Below are positions 1-8,251 of a DNA stretch of 64,000 nt, in pieces (position 1 is the first letter of the stretch; each line of letters begins with the position of its first letter). Source of the stretch: Desulfurobacterium pacificum (GTDB lineage Bacteria > Aquificota > Aquificia > Desulfurobacteriales > Desulfurobacteriaceae); assembly GCF_900182835.1 (NCBI RefSeq), contig NZ_FXUB01000003.1:1-64000 (forward strand). Direction: 5' to 3'. Position numbers and translations under genes: made by a program. The notes under the pieces are model-generated. The model made no database searches and was not told the origin of the DNA. It was given only the letters and a program-made list of their open reading frames with translations.

Positions 1-88
1 TGTAGCTATAGAAGAAGGGTTAAGATTTGCTATTCGTGAAGGTGGAAGGACGGTAGGTGCTGGAGTAGTTACAGAAATTCTTGATTAA
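1..88 (+). CDS. tuf: Elongation factor Tu, C-terminal end (partial)
   Basis: Only the last 28 codons are present; the 5' part lies before the window. The frame starting at base 2 ends in GGRTVGAGVVTEILD and a TAA stop, which is the classical EF-Tu C-terminus (domain III). EF-Tu delivers aminoacyl-tRNA to the ribosome as a GTP complex. It stands upstream of rpmG and tRNA-Trp in the arrangement tuf-rpmG-trnW-secE-nusG, common in bacteria, which supports the call despite the short fragment. Confidence 0.93.
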   Translation, partial: VAIEEGLRFAIREGGRTVGAGVVTEILD

Positions 89-103
89 TAAGGGGAGACA
101 AAG

Positions 104-268
104 ATGGCTAAGAAAGGACCTCGTGAGATAATACAGCTTGCTTGTACTGAGTGTAAGAGAAGAAACTATTCAACTACAAAGAATAAAAGGAATACACCGG
201 ATAGACTTGAGTTAAGAAAGTATTGTCCGTGGTGTAACAAACATACCTTGCATAGAGAGGTGAAATAG
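104..268 (+). CDS. rpmG: 50S ribosomal protein L33
   Basis: A 54-residue protein starting with ATG, 9 bases after a GGGGAG ribosome binding site. It has the L33 fold signature and four cysteines (C14, C17, C41, C44) in two CxxC pairs, so it is the zinc-binding (C+) form of L33. It is a structural component of the large ribosomal subunit. It lies 15 bases after tuf and 21 bases before tRNA-Trp and is probably co-transcribed with both. Confidence 0.95.
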   Translation: MAKKGPREIIQLACTECKRRNYSTTKNKRNTPDRLELRKYCPWCNKHTLHREVK

Positions 269-289
269 TTTATATTTCACCTCGCAGGT

Positions 290-365
290 AGGCCAGTAGC
301 CCAATTGGCAGGGCACCGGACTCCAAATCCGGCGGTTGGGGGTTCGAGTCCCTCCTGGCCTGCCA
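290..365 (+). tRNA. trnW: tRNA-Trp (CCA)
   Basis: A 76-base cloverleaf. The 7-bp acceptor stem pairs AGGCCAG with CTGGCCT, the anticodon loop is CTCCAAA (anticodon CCA), the T-loop is GGTTCGAGTCC and CCA is encoded. It sits between rpmG and secE, as in many bacteria. Confidence 0.96.
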
Positions 366-454
366 TTTATTTTTGTTCCTTTTCCTTATAAAATCCCCAA
401 ACAATAAATTGATATTTTTGTTATTTGCCCTGTTAAGGGTAAACTGGAGGGAGA

Positions 455-637
455 ATGTCACCTCTGCAATTTTTAAAGGAAGTAAAAGAGGAATTAGACA
501 AGGTCACTTGGCCTTCTAAAGAAGAAGTTGTTGAAGCCACTATAGGTGTTGTCTTTTTCTGTGCAGTAGTAGCTGTTTACTTCTGGATATTGGATTTTAT
601 ATTTGCTCAGGGGCTTCAACTGATAATCGCTAAATAA
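455..637 (+). CDS. secE: Preprotein translocase subunit SecE
   Basis: A 60-residue short-form SecE. It has the amphipathic N-terminal helix motif EVKEELDKVTWPSKEEV (about residues 9-25) followed by one transmembrane helix (about 29-52). It is the small essential partner of SecY in the protein-conducting channel of the inner membrane. ATG follows a GGAGGGAG binding site. nusG begins 13 bases downstream, the standard secE-nusG pair. Confidence 0.96.
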   Translation: MSPLQFLKEVKEELDKVTWPSKEEVVEATIGVVFFCAVVAVYFWILDFIFAQGLQLIIAK

Positions 638-650
638 GGGAGATAAAGTA

Positions 651-1391
651 ATGGGTGATAAGAAGTGGTATTCGCTTCACGTTCAGTCTGGATTTGAACA
701 TAGAGTGAAAGCTAACATTATGAAAGCTTTAAAAGAAGAAGGGCTTGACGATAAAGTTGAAGAGATATTCGTACCTGCCGTTGAGAAAGTTGTTTTCAAG
801 GTTAAAGGAAAGGAAAAGGGGGAATTACCGTTAAGGTCTGAAGAGCCTAAGGTTTATGAGTTGGAAGGAGAAGAAGGAAAAAAAGTTGTTTTTAGAATAG
901 AAGGTGGAAAAGTTTGGGTAGAGTCTTGTGAGTGTGAGAAAAAGAAATGCATTCCAGACAAACCCATAGAAAAAGTAGGACAAAAGATAAAATGTCCCGA
1001 AAACAAAGTAGAAGCTAAAATAGAGTTAAGAGATAGATTATATCCAGGCTATATCTTCATAAAGGCTGACCTTGATAAAAATCTTCAAAGCGTTATCAGA
1101 AGAGTTCCAAGAGTGTTGGGCTTTGTAAGTGCTGCAGGTAAGCCAGTTGTGGTTCCTGAATCAGAAGTGGCAGCAATAAAAGATAGGCTTAAGAAAGGAA
1201 TTCCTAAGGTCAAGAAGTTTAAGTTTGAAGTCGGTGATAAAGTCAAGATTAAAGAGGGACCGTTTATTGGATTTGAAGGTGCAATTTCTGAGATTGACGC
1301 CGAACGCGAAAAGGTTATAGTTTTGGTTAACATTTTTGATAGACAAACTCCAGTTGAATTGGAGTTTGACCAGATTGAAAAAATAAGCTAA
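651..1391 (+). CDS. nusG: Transcription termination/antitermination factor NusG with inserted domain
   Basis: 246 residues against about 180 in E. coli. The NGN domain begins at [13 protein letters not shown] (residues 4-16) and resumes at [14 protein letters not shown] (127-140). A C-terminal KOW domain spans about residues 191-246. Between the two NGN parts lies an insertion of about 75 residues (roughly 46-122). Inserted domains at this place are known in Aquifex and Thermotoga NusG. This one carries four cysteines (C93, C95, C100, C115) that could bind a metal, which is inference. NusG binds RNA polymerase and couples it to Rho or the ribosome. It lies between secE and rplK, in conserved order. 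Confidence 0.95.
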   Translation: MGDKKWYSLHVQSGFEHRVKANIMKALKEEGLDDKVEEIFVPAVEKVVFKVKGKEKGELPLRSEEPKVYELEGEEGKKVVFRIEGGKVWVESCECEKKKCIPDKPIEKVGQKIKCPENKVEAKIELRDRLYPGYIFIKADLDKNLQSVIRRVPRVLGFVSAAGKPVVVPESEVAAIKDRLKKGIPKVKKFKFEVGDKVKIKEGPFIGFEGAISEIDAEREKVIVLVNIFDRQTPVELEFDQIEKIS

Positions 1392-1410
1392 AGATACGGC
1401 GGAGGATATT

Positions 1411-1836
1411 ATGGCTAAAAAGGTCGTGGCGGAAGTTAAGTTGCAACTTCCTGCTGGTGAAGCAACGCCAGCACCACCTGTTGGTCCTGCTTTAGGTCAG
1501 CATGGTGTTAACATTATGGAGTTTGTAAAAGCCTTTAACGCTGCAACAGCAGACAAGAAGGGACTAATTATTCCAGTTATCATTACTATTTATGCTGATA
1601 GGTCTTTTACTTTTGTTCTTAAGACCCCACCAGCTTCTGTTCTTATTAAGAAGGCAGCTGGAATTGAGAAAGGTGCTCATCAGCCTAAAAAAGAGTGGGT
1701 TGGTCAAATTACGAAGGAACAACTCAGACAGATTGCTGAGCAAAAGATGCAAGACCTGAACTGCTACGATATAGAAGCAGCGATGAGAATTATCGCTGGA
1801 ACAGCGGAAAACATGGGTGTAAAAGTAGTTGATTAA
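1411..1836 (+). CDS. rplK: 50S ribosomal protein L11
   Basis: 141 residues, the usual length. The N-terminal motif [17 protein letters not shown] and the C-terminal rRNA-binding domain ending in [13 protein letters not shown] are both typical. L11 builds the GTPase-associated centre with 23S rRNA. ATG follows GGAGGAT. It is 19 bases after nusG and upstream of rplA. Confidence 0.98.
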   Translation: MAKKVVAEVKLQLPAGEATPAPPVGPALGQHGVNIMEFVKAFNAATADKKGLIIPVIITIYADRSFTFVLKTPPASVLIKKAAGIEKGAHQPKKEWVGQITKEQLRQIAEQKMQDLNCYDIEAAMRIIAGTAENMGVKVVD

Positions 1837-1892
1837 CTTTTATTTTTACCACCTTTTAGGTGGGAGGCAATAAAAAGCCGAAGGAGGAAAAG

Positions 1893-2615
1893 ATGCCGAA
1901 GCATGGAAAAAAGTACATGAACGCCCTTGCGTTGGTGGATAGGAACAAGCTCTATCCACTTGATGAAGCCATTTCTCTCGTCAAGAAGATGGCTGATGTA
2001 ACTAAGAGGAATTTTGACCAGACAGTAGAAATGGCGGTCAGACTGAACGTTGACCCTAAATACCAAGACCAGATGGTTAGGGGAAGCGTTGTTCTACCTC
2101 ACGGTTTAGGGAAGGAAAGAGTAGTTGCCGTTATTGCTCAAGGAGAGAAGCTGAAGGAAGCTCAAGAAGCTGGTGCAGATTACGTTGGCGGTGACGACCT
2201 TATTCAAAAAATTCAGCAGGGCTGGCTTGACTTTGATGTTCTGATTGCTACTCCTGATATGATGAGTAAAGTTGGTAGGTTGGGAAGAATCTTAGGTCCG
2301 CGCGGGCTTATGCCTAACCCTAAAACTGGAACAGTTACTTTTGATATAGCGAAAGCTGTAAAAGAAGCAAAAAGTGGTAAGGTTGACTTTAAAGTTGAAA
2401 AGGCAGGTATCGTTCACGCTCCTATAGGAAAAGTTTCTTTTGATGAACAAAAACTGCTTGAGAACGCTGTTGCTTTGATGAAAGCGATTTTGGCTGCTAA
2501 GCCTTCAGGTGCTAAGGGGCAGTATGTAAAGAGCGTTGCCGTTTCTGCTACTATGGACCCAAGCGTAAAAGTTGATATTTTTGATGCCATTAATAGAGCA
2601 CAGACTGCTGAGTAA
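1893..2615 (+). CDS. rplA: 50S ribosomal protein L1
   Basis: 240 residues. The start is placed at the ATG giving MPKHGKKY, which follows a strong AAGGAGG site; an upstream in-frame ATG at 1860 lacks one and would add 11 unlikely residues. The family signature [17 protein letters not shown] is present in the middle of the protein. L1 forms the mobile L1 stalk; in other bacteria it also represses its own operon. It ends just before the promoter and leader that serve rplJ. Confidence 0.97.
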   Translation: MPKHGKKYMNALALVDRNKLYPLDEAISLVKKMADVTKRNFDQTVEMAVRLNVDPKYQDQMVRGSVVLPHGLGKERVVAVIAQGEKLKEAQEAGADYVGGDDLIQKIQQGWLDFDVLIATPDMMSKVGRLGRILGPRGLMPNPKTGTVTFDIAKAVKEAKSGKVDFKVEKAGIVHAPIGKVSFDEQKLLENAVALMKAILAAKPSGAKGQYVKSVAVSATMDPSVKVDIFDAINRAQTAE

Positions 2616-2617
2616 GG

Positions 2618-2645
2618 TTGACAATTTTTAAATTTTGAATAAGAT
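2618..2645 (+). promoter_or_regulatory. Probable sigma-70 type promoter for rplJL-rpoBC
   Basis: A perfect TTGACA (2618-2623) is followed by a 16-base AT-rich spacer and TAAGAT (2640-2645). It starts 2 bases after the rplA stop and lies just upstream of the L10 leader, where an internal promoter is expected. The -10 matches consensus at four of six positions. Confidence 0.6.
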
Positions 2646-2647
2646 TA

Positions 2648-2770
2648 GCGCTGCAGTTTTACGTAAGCGGTCGTAGAGGGTAGGTGCGGAAAGCTTAAAT
2701 GCCGACAGGCAGCCTACTTGAGACCGGAGAGTCCATCTTTCCGTCCAATCCCTCCCTCTACGTCCCGCCT
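2648..2770 (+). promoter_or_regulatory. L10 (rplJ) mRNA leader
   Basis: A structured leader between rplA and rplJ. CGTAGAGGG (2672-2680) pairs exactly with CCCTCTACG (2754-2762). Inside, GTAGGT (2680-2685) can pair with GCCTAC (2712-2717). This long-stem, multi-arm layout upstream of rplJ resembles the L10-leader RNA family. By analogy, the L10-L12 complex would bind it and repress translation of rplJL. Confidence 0.75.
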
Positions 2771-2794
2771 TAAAACCTTCAGGAGGTAACTCCG

Positions 2795-3328
2795 TTGAAA
2801 ACGAGAAAACATAAAGAACAGATAGTTAAGGAATTAAAAGAGAAATTTGAAAAAGCTCCTTTAGTAATCCTTACCAACTTTCAAGGAATGACGGTAGCTG
2901 AAAGTAACGCTCTCAGACGCAAACTTAGAGAGGCTGGTGCCGAATATAAGGTTGTAAAGAACACGCTTATGAGGTATGCGTATCCGGGTACTCCTGTTGA
3001 ACAAATTAAGGATGCCTTTGTAGGTCCTACCGGAATTGTGTTTGCCTTTGAAGACATCGTTGCAGCTGCTAAAGCCTTAAAAGAGTTCATGAGTGGTGAT
3101 GATTCTAAATTACAGTTTAAAGCTGCCGTTGTAGAGGGTAAAGTTGCTGATTATGAAATGATTAAGCAACTTGCAGAGCTTCCATCAAGAGAAGAGCTTC
3201 TTGGTCAACTTGCGTTCACTCTTAAATATCCTGTTAACGCTATTGCTTGGTCTCTTGAGAACCTATTTACAAAACTCGTTACAGTTCTTGAAAACGTTAA
3301 GGCTGAGAAAGAAGGAGCTAACGCTTAA
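2795..3328 (+). CDS. rplJ: 50S ribosomal protein L10
   Basis: 177 residues starting at TTG, 8 bases after AGGAGG, with the typical N-terminus MKTRKHKEQIVKELKEKFEK. The body contains the NTLMRYA rRNA-contact motif, and a C-terminal helix serves as the platform for L7/L12 dimers. L10 anchors the ribosomal stalk. The structured leader upstream suggests autogenous control with rplL. A TTG start on a highly expressed ribosomal gene fits the frequent non-ATG starts in this window. Confidence 0.97.
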   Translation: MKTRKHKEQIVKELKEKFEKAPLVILTNFQGMTVAESNALRRKLREAGAEYKVVKNTLMRYAYPGTPVEQIKDAFVGPTGIVFAFEDIVAAAKALKEFMSGDDSKLQFKAAVVEGKVADYEMIKQLAELPSREELLGQLAFTLKYPVNAIAWSLENLFTKLVTVLENVKAEKEGANA

Positions 3329-3358
3329 AAATTTAGAATTAACCATAGGAGGAGTAAA

Positions 3359-3745
3359 ATGGCTGAAATCACAAAGGAGCAGATTATTGAAGCTATCAAA
3401 AACATGACAGTTCTTGAGCTTGTTGACCTCATCAACACAATTAAAGAAGAGTTTGGTGTTTCTGACATGCCTGTTGTAGCTGCTGCTGGTCCTGTAGCTG
3501 CTGGTGGTGCCGCTGGAGCTGCTGCTGAGGAGAAAACTGAGTTTGATGTAATCCTTAAAGCTCCAGGTGCTAAGAAAATTAACGTAATTAAGGTAGTTAG
3601 AGAAATTACAGGACTTGGACTTAAGGAAGCAAAAGAGCTTGTTGACAATGCTCCAAAGCCTGTTAAGGAAGGAGTTTCAAAAGAGGAAGCTGAGGAAATC
3701 AAGAAGAAGCTTGAAGAAGCCGGTGCTGAAGTAGAAATCAAGTAA
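3359..3745 (+). CDS. rplL: 50S ribosomal protein L7/L12
   Basis: 128 residues. It has the N-terminal dimerisation helices, an Ala/Gly-rich hinge (about residues 40-58) and the C-terminal factor-binding domain with the motif [20 protein letters not shown]. It is the multicopy stalk protein that recruits EF-G and EF-Tu. ATG follows an AGGAGG site. The next gene, rpoB, is separated by 116 bases holding a structured RNA. Confidence 0.98.
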   Translation: MAEITKEQIIEAIKNMTVLELVDLINTIKEEFGVSDMPVVAAAGPVAAGGAAGAAAEEKTEFDVILKAPGAKKINVIKVVREITGLGLKEAKELVDNAPKPVKEGVSKEEAEEIKKKLEEAGAEVEIK

Positions 3746-3758
3746 GCTTGCACTTTAC

Positions 3759-3820
3759 AGCAGACAGGAATATAATTTACCTGCCGGGAGACTGCCTATG
3801 GGGGTAGTCTCCCTTCTGCT
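3759..3820 (+). promoter_or_regulatory. Structured rplL-rpoB intergenic RNA (attenuator or processing site)
   Basis: AGCAGA (3759-3764) pairs with TCTGCT (3815-3820) and encloses a GC-rich hairpin: GGGAGACTGCC (3786-3796) with its partner at 3803-3813 and one G-U pair. A weak third arm is CAGG/CCTG (3765-3768/3780-3783). No run of T follows, so this is not a clean intrinsic terminator. In E. coli the same gap holds an attenuator and an RNase III site; a similar role here is inferred. Confidence 0.5.
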
Positions 3821-3861
3821 ATTTAGCCCACCAAAAACCTTAAACAAAGACGAGGTCAAGT

Positions 3862-6800
3862 ATGGGAAAAGTTAAAAAAACTGCTCCTTCCAAAGAAAAA
3901 ATCTCTATAAAATCTTTACCAAGAAAGAGTTTTGCTAAAAGGGAAGAAAAGTTCCCAATTCCTGACTTACTTCAATTCCCTTTTGAATCTTACGAGAGAT
4001 TCCTGCAACTTAACAAAGCTCCTCATGAAAGGGAAAATGTAGGGTTGGAATCTGCGTTTAGACAGGCATTTCCTATTGTGGATGAGGCGACAGGCGTTGA
4101 GATACATTATAAAGGTTATGAAATAGGTGACTGGTACTGTAAGTGTGGAAGATTTCAGGGACTTGGTGGTAAGGGAGTAGTTTGTCCGAAATGTGGAATG
4201 GAAGTTGTTTTCCGTCCTAAATATTCTCCCGATGAATGTAAAGAAAGAGGAATAGATTATTCTGCTCCTTTAAGAGTTCTCTTTGAGCTTCACGTATGGC
4301 AGAAAGACCCAAAAACCGGTGGGAAGATAGCTCCTATTATTAAAGAAAATAAAATGTACTTTGGTGAGGTTCCCCTTATGACTGAAAGGGGAACTTTTAT
4401 TATAAATGGTACTGAAAAAGTTGTTGTTAGTCAGCTTCATAGGTCTCCGGGTCTTTTCTTTAAGAATGAAGTTTCTAAAACCACTCAAGTCGCTCGTATT
4501 ATTGATATTGCGAGTATTATTCCTGCAATGGGTTCATGGCTTGAGTTTGAAATACCCCATAACGAAGTTCTCTACGCCAAGATAGATAGAAAGAGAAGGT
4601 TTATTGGAACTTACCTTTTAAGAGCTTTTGGTATCAGAACTGATGAAGAGATTTTAGATATATTCTACGGCGATAAGATAGAAACGTTTAGAGTAGAGAA
4701 CGGTGAGATAGTAAACGTTGAAACCGGGGAAGTTAAGTCTCAAGAAGAACTTACTGGATATTATTTAGTTTCCGATATTATTGACCCTGAAACGGGAGAA
4801 GTTATACAGGAAGCTTATGAAGAACTTTCTACAAGTTCCAGAAAACTTCCGGAAGGAGCAGAGTTTAAGGCTATAAATAAAAAATCCACCCCCTACGGCG
4901 CCGTCATTGTCAACACTCTCAGAAAAGAGAAGAGAGACAGAGTTAGAGAGAAGATAGAAGACCCTCTCATTGCTGCCTACGTCGAAATATTTAGAAAGGT
5001 AAGACCAGGTGATACGGCAACTGTTGAGGGCGCCAAAAAGCTATTTGAATCCATGTTCTTTAGCACTAAAAACTACGACCTTTCCCGCGTTGGAAGGGCA
5101 AAAATCAACGAGAAAGTCTATCCGAAAGAGAAACTTGAAAAAATTACAAAGGAAGACCTCAAAAACATAGATTGGCTACCACCTTTAAGAGTTGCAAAGG
5201 ATATCTGCAACGAAGAAGGGGATATCGTTGTTCCAGCCGGTACTTTGATAAACGCAGAAACTGCTTTAAAGCTTTCTGCTCTTCCTAACGTAGAAGAAAT
5301 TCCGGTAGAACCTGACTACGACGATGCCGGAAGGATTCTTCACAAGGCAGATATTGTAGGCGCCATTAAAGCTCTCCTTGAAGTTCACGCAGGTATTAGA
5401 GAATACGATGATATAGACCATTTAGGTAACAGAAGGGTTAGAGGCGTTGGCGAACTTGCCGAGATAGCCTTTAAGTCCGGTCTTTTCAAACTTGAAAAGG
5501 CTGTTAAGGAAAAGCTTGCCGTTGCAGATATAGATTCTGTAATGCCTCAAGACCTTATCAATCCAAGAACAGCTTTAAATCCGCTAAAAGAATTCTTTAC
5601 ATTAACTTCTCTCTGTCAGTTTATGGACCAAACTAACCCACTGGCAGAAACCACTCATAAAAGACGTCTATCCGCTTTAGGTCCCGGCGGTTTAACGAGG
5701 GAAAGGGCTGGATTTGAAGTTCGTGACGTTCACCCGTCCCACTACGGTCGTATCTGTCCTATTGAAACGCCAGAAGGACAGAACATCGGTCTTATCAACT
5801 CTTTAACAACTTACGGAAGGATAAACTGGCTCGGATTCCTTGAAACTCCTTACAGGAAAGTTGTTGATGGAAAAGTTACAGATGAAATCGTTTATATGAC
5901 TGCAGATGAAGAGGAAAACTACGTTATAGCCCAGGCTAACGCGCCTCTTGATGAGAACGGCTACATTGCTGCCGATACAGTAATGGCACGTCATAAGGCA
6001 GAGTTTAAACTGGTTCGCAGAGAAGAAGTTCAGTTTATGGACGTTTCACCAAAACAGGTCTTTTCCGTTTCTGCTTCTCTCATTCCGTTCCTTGAACACG
6101 ACGACGCTAACCGTGCCCTCATGGGTTCAAACATGCAGCGTCAGGCTGTTCCTCTTATAAAGACGGAAGCTCCGTTTATCGGAACGGGAATGGAGGAAGA
6201 AGTTGCACTCTACAGCCGTTCTGCAGTTGTAGCTAAAAGGTCTGGCGTTGTTGAAAGCGTAACTGCCGATAAAATCATTGTAAGGGTTGATCCGGAAGAG
6301 ATAGAAGAAGGCGGAATCTCCGTTGATACAGGGTTTGACGTTTATGAACTTAAGAAATTCCAGAAATCCAACCAGAAAACCTGTATTAACCAGAGACCTA
6401 TCGTTAGAAAAGGTGATAGAGTTAAGAGAGGACAGATAATTGCTGACGGTCCCTCAATGGATAACGGCGAATTAGCTTTGGGTAAAAACGTTTTAGTTGC
6501 CTTTATGCCCTGGAGAGGTTACAACTTTGAGGACGCCATTTTGGTTAGTGAAAGGCTCTTAAAAGACGATGTCTATACTTCTATTCATATACAGGAATTT
6601 GAGTGTGAAGCAGTTGAAACTAAGCTTGGTAGGGAAGAGATAACAAGAGACATTCCAAACGTTCCTGAATCTCTTCTCAGAAACCTTGATGAATCTGGAA
6701 TTGTAAGAATAGGAACGTACGTTAAACCTGGAGACATTTTAGTTGGAAAGGTTACACCGAAAGGAGAACAGGTTCTCACACCTGAAGAGAAACTCCTTCA

Positions 6801-8193
6801 GGCGATTTTCGGTGAGAAAGCTAAAGGCGTTAAAGATTCCTCCCTTTACGTTCCTCACGGCGTAGAAGGTGTAGTAATTGACGTTAAGATTCTTTCCAGA
6901 AAGGGTGAGAAGAAAGACCCAAGAACTCAGCTTATAGAAGCCGAAGAAAAGGCTAAGTTAGAAAGAGAGAAGCAGGAAGAAATCGCTTTAATCAAGAAAG
7001 ATAGAGACAGAAAGGCTGCAGAAGTCATTTTGGGTAAGAGGGTAAAAGAAGACGTAAGAGATGCTTCCGGTAACCTTCTGATTTCTGCCGGTGAAGAAAT
7101 CACAGAAGACAACGTTGAACAGCTTGTGTTCTTCGCCCTCAGAAAGCCTTCCATTATAGACGACGACAAAGTTGCAGAAGAACTCAAGAAGATTCGTCTC
7201 AAAGCAGTAGATAAGATTGCTTTAATTGAGAACATCTATGAAGAGAAAAAAGCTGCCCTTGAAATGGGACACGACCTTCCTGCCGGCGTTAACAAGAAGG
7301 TTAAGGTTTACATAGCTACAAAACGTAAGCTCACTATCGGTGATAAGATGTCCGGTCGTCACGGTAACAAGGGTGTTATCTCTCAGATTAGACCGGTTGA
7401 GGATATGCCGTTCCTTGAAGACGGAACACCTGTTGACATAGTTCTTAACCCACTTGGTGTTCCTTCCCGTATGAACGTTGGACAGATTCTTGAAGTTCAC
7501 CTTGGTCTTGCTGCTAAAGAGCTTGGTAAGAAGATTGAACGTCTTATGAAAGCAGGACTTGACAAGGTAAGAGAGGAGATTAAGGCAATCTACAACGATG
7601 AAAGAATCAGTAAGCTTATAGATTCTCTTTCTGATGATGAGTTGAGAGAAGTTGCCAAGAAACTTTCTAAAGGCATTAAGTTTGAGTCTCCAATCTTTAA
7701 CGGTGCTAAAGAAGAGGAAATTAAAGAGCTCTTGAGAAGAGCTGGACTTCCTGAAACCGGACAGCTTACGGTTTACGACGGTTTAACAGGTGAACCGTTT
7801 GACCAGAACGTGACTGTTGGTTACATGTATATGCTTAAACTCATTCACCTTGCTGACGATAAGATTCACGCTCGTTCAACTGGTCCTTACTCTCTCATTA
7901 CTCAGCAGCCTCTTGGCGGTAAGGCTCAGTTCGGTGGACAGAGATTTGGTGAAATGGAAGTTTGGGCGCTTGAAGCTTACGGTGCTGCTTATACACTTCA
8001 GGAAATGCTCACCGTTAAGTCTGACGACGTTGAGGGTCGTTCAAGAGTTTATGAAGCAATCGTTAAAGGTAAATACTCCTTTGAGCCAGGACTTCCGGAG
8101 TCGTTCAACGTTCTCGTGAGAGAACTCAAGGCTCTTGCTCTTGACGTAAGGTTCATCAAAGAGATGGAAGAGGAAGAAGGTACTGAAAATTAA
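3862..8193 (+). CDS. rpoB: DNA-directed RNA polymerase subunit beta
   Basis: 1443 residues, about 100 more than E. coli. Landmarks in order: [21 protein letters not shown], the rifampicin region, [29 protein letters not shown], and [13 protein letters not shown] near the C-terminus. Extra segments lie at about residues 440-520 and 1015-1135 (charged coil, insertion-like). Unusually, residues 88-118 form a zinc-ribbon-like insertion with C93, C95, C108 and C111. It has the same CxC-x12-CxxC spacing as the RpoC zinc domain and lies just before the conserved DYSAPLRV segment. It is the catalytic-core partner of RpoC. A terminator-like hairpin follows the stop codon. Confidence 0.98.
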   Translation: MGKVKKTAPSKEKISIKSLPRKSFAKREEKFPIPDLLQFPFESYERFLQLNKAPHERENVGLESAFRQAFPIVDEATGVEIHYKGYEIGDWYCKCGRFQGLGGKGVVCPKCGMEVVFRPKYSPDECKERGIDYSAPLRVLFELHVWQKDPKTGGKIAPIIKENKMYFGEVPLMTERGTFIINGTEKVVVSQLHRSPGLFFKNEVSKTTQVARIIDIASIIPAMGSWLEFEIPHNEVLYAKIDRKRRFIGTYLLRAFGIRTDEEILDIFYGDKIETFRVENGEIVNVETGEVKSQEELTGYYLVSDIIDPETGEVIQEAYEELSTSSRKLPEGAEFKAINKKSTPYGAVIVNTLRKEKRDRVREKIEDPLIAAYVEIFRKVRPGDTATVEGAKKLFESMFFSTKNYDLSRVGRAKINEKVYPKEKLEKITKEDLKNIDWLPPLRVAKDICNEEGDIVVPAGTLINAETALKLSALPNVEEIPVEPDYDDAGRILHKADIVGAIKALLEVHAGIREYDDIDHLGNRRVRGVGELAEIAFKSGLFKLEKAVKEKLAVADIDSVMPQDLINPRTALNPLKEFFTLTSLCQFMDQTNPLAETTHKRRLSALGPGGLTRERAGFEVRDVHPSHYGRICPIETPEGQNIGLINSLTTYGRINWLGFLETPYRKVVDGKVTDEIVYMTADEEENYVIAQANAPLDENGYIAADTVMARHKAEFKLVRREEVQFMDVSPKQVFSVSASLIPFLEHDDANRALMGSNMQRQAVPLIKTEAPFIGTGMEEEVALYSRSAVVAKRSGVVESVTADKIIVRVDPEEIEEGGISVDTGFDVYELKKFQKSNQKTCINQRPIVRKGDRVKRGQIIADGPSMDNGELALGKNVLVAFMPWRGYNFEDAILVSERLLKDDVYTSIHIQEFECEAVETKLGREEITRDIPNVPESLLRNLDESGIVRIGTYVKPGDILVGKVTPKGEQVLTPEEKLLQAIFGEKAKGVKDSSLYVPHGVEGVVIDVKILSRKGEKKDPRTQLIEAEEKAKLEREKQEEIALIKKDRDRKAAEVILGKRVKEDVRDASGNLLISAGEEITEDNVEQLVFFALRKPSIIDDDKVAEELKKIRLKAVDKIALIENIYEEKKAALEMGHDLPAGVNKKVKVYIATKRKLTIGDKMSGRHGNKGVISQIRPVEDMPFLEDGTPVDIVLNPLGVPSRMNVGQILEVHLGLAAKELGKKIERLMKAGLDKVREEIKAIYNDERISKLIDSLSDDELREVAKKLSKGIKFESPIFNGAKEEEIKELLRRAGLPETGQLTVYDGLTGEPFDQNVTVGYMYMLKLIHLADDKIHARSTGPYSLITQQPLGGKAQFGGQRFGEMEVWALEAYGAAYTLQEMLTVKSDDVEGRSRVYEAIVKGKYSFEPGLPESFNVLVRELKALALDVRFIKEMEEEEGTEN

Positions 8194-8198
8194 TTGTA

Positions 8199-8224
8199 GC
8201 GGGTAGGTTTCCTGCCCGCTTTTT
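8199..8224 (+). terminator. Terminator-like hairpin between rpoB and rpoC
   Basis: A 9-bp stem GCGGGTAGG (8199-8207) / CCTGCCCGC (8211-8219) with a TTT loop and one wobble pair, followed directly by TTTTT. It has the form of an intrinsic terminator, but it stands inside an essential operon, so read-through or attenuation must occur if it functions. Confidence 0.6.
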
Positions 8225-8251
8225 AAACCATTATTGATACAGGAGGTTCCT

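Noticed and set aside
270-461. Open frame on the - strand over tRNA-Trp
   Set aside because: It covers the antisense of tRNA-Trp and its flanks; no ribosome site and the typical false tRNA-derived motif RRDSNPQPPDLESG.
3786-3813. Calling the rplL-rpoB hairpin a simple intrinsic terminator
   Set aside because: No T tract follows the stem and the essential rpoB lies directly downstream.
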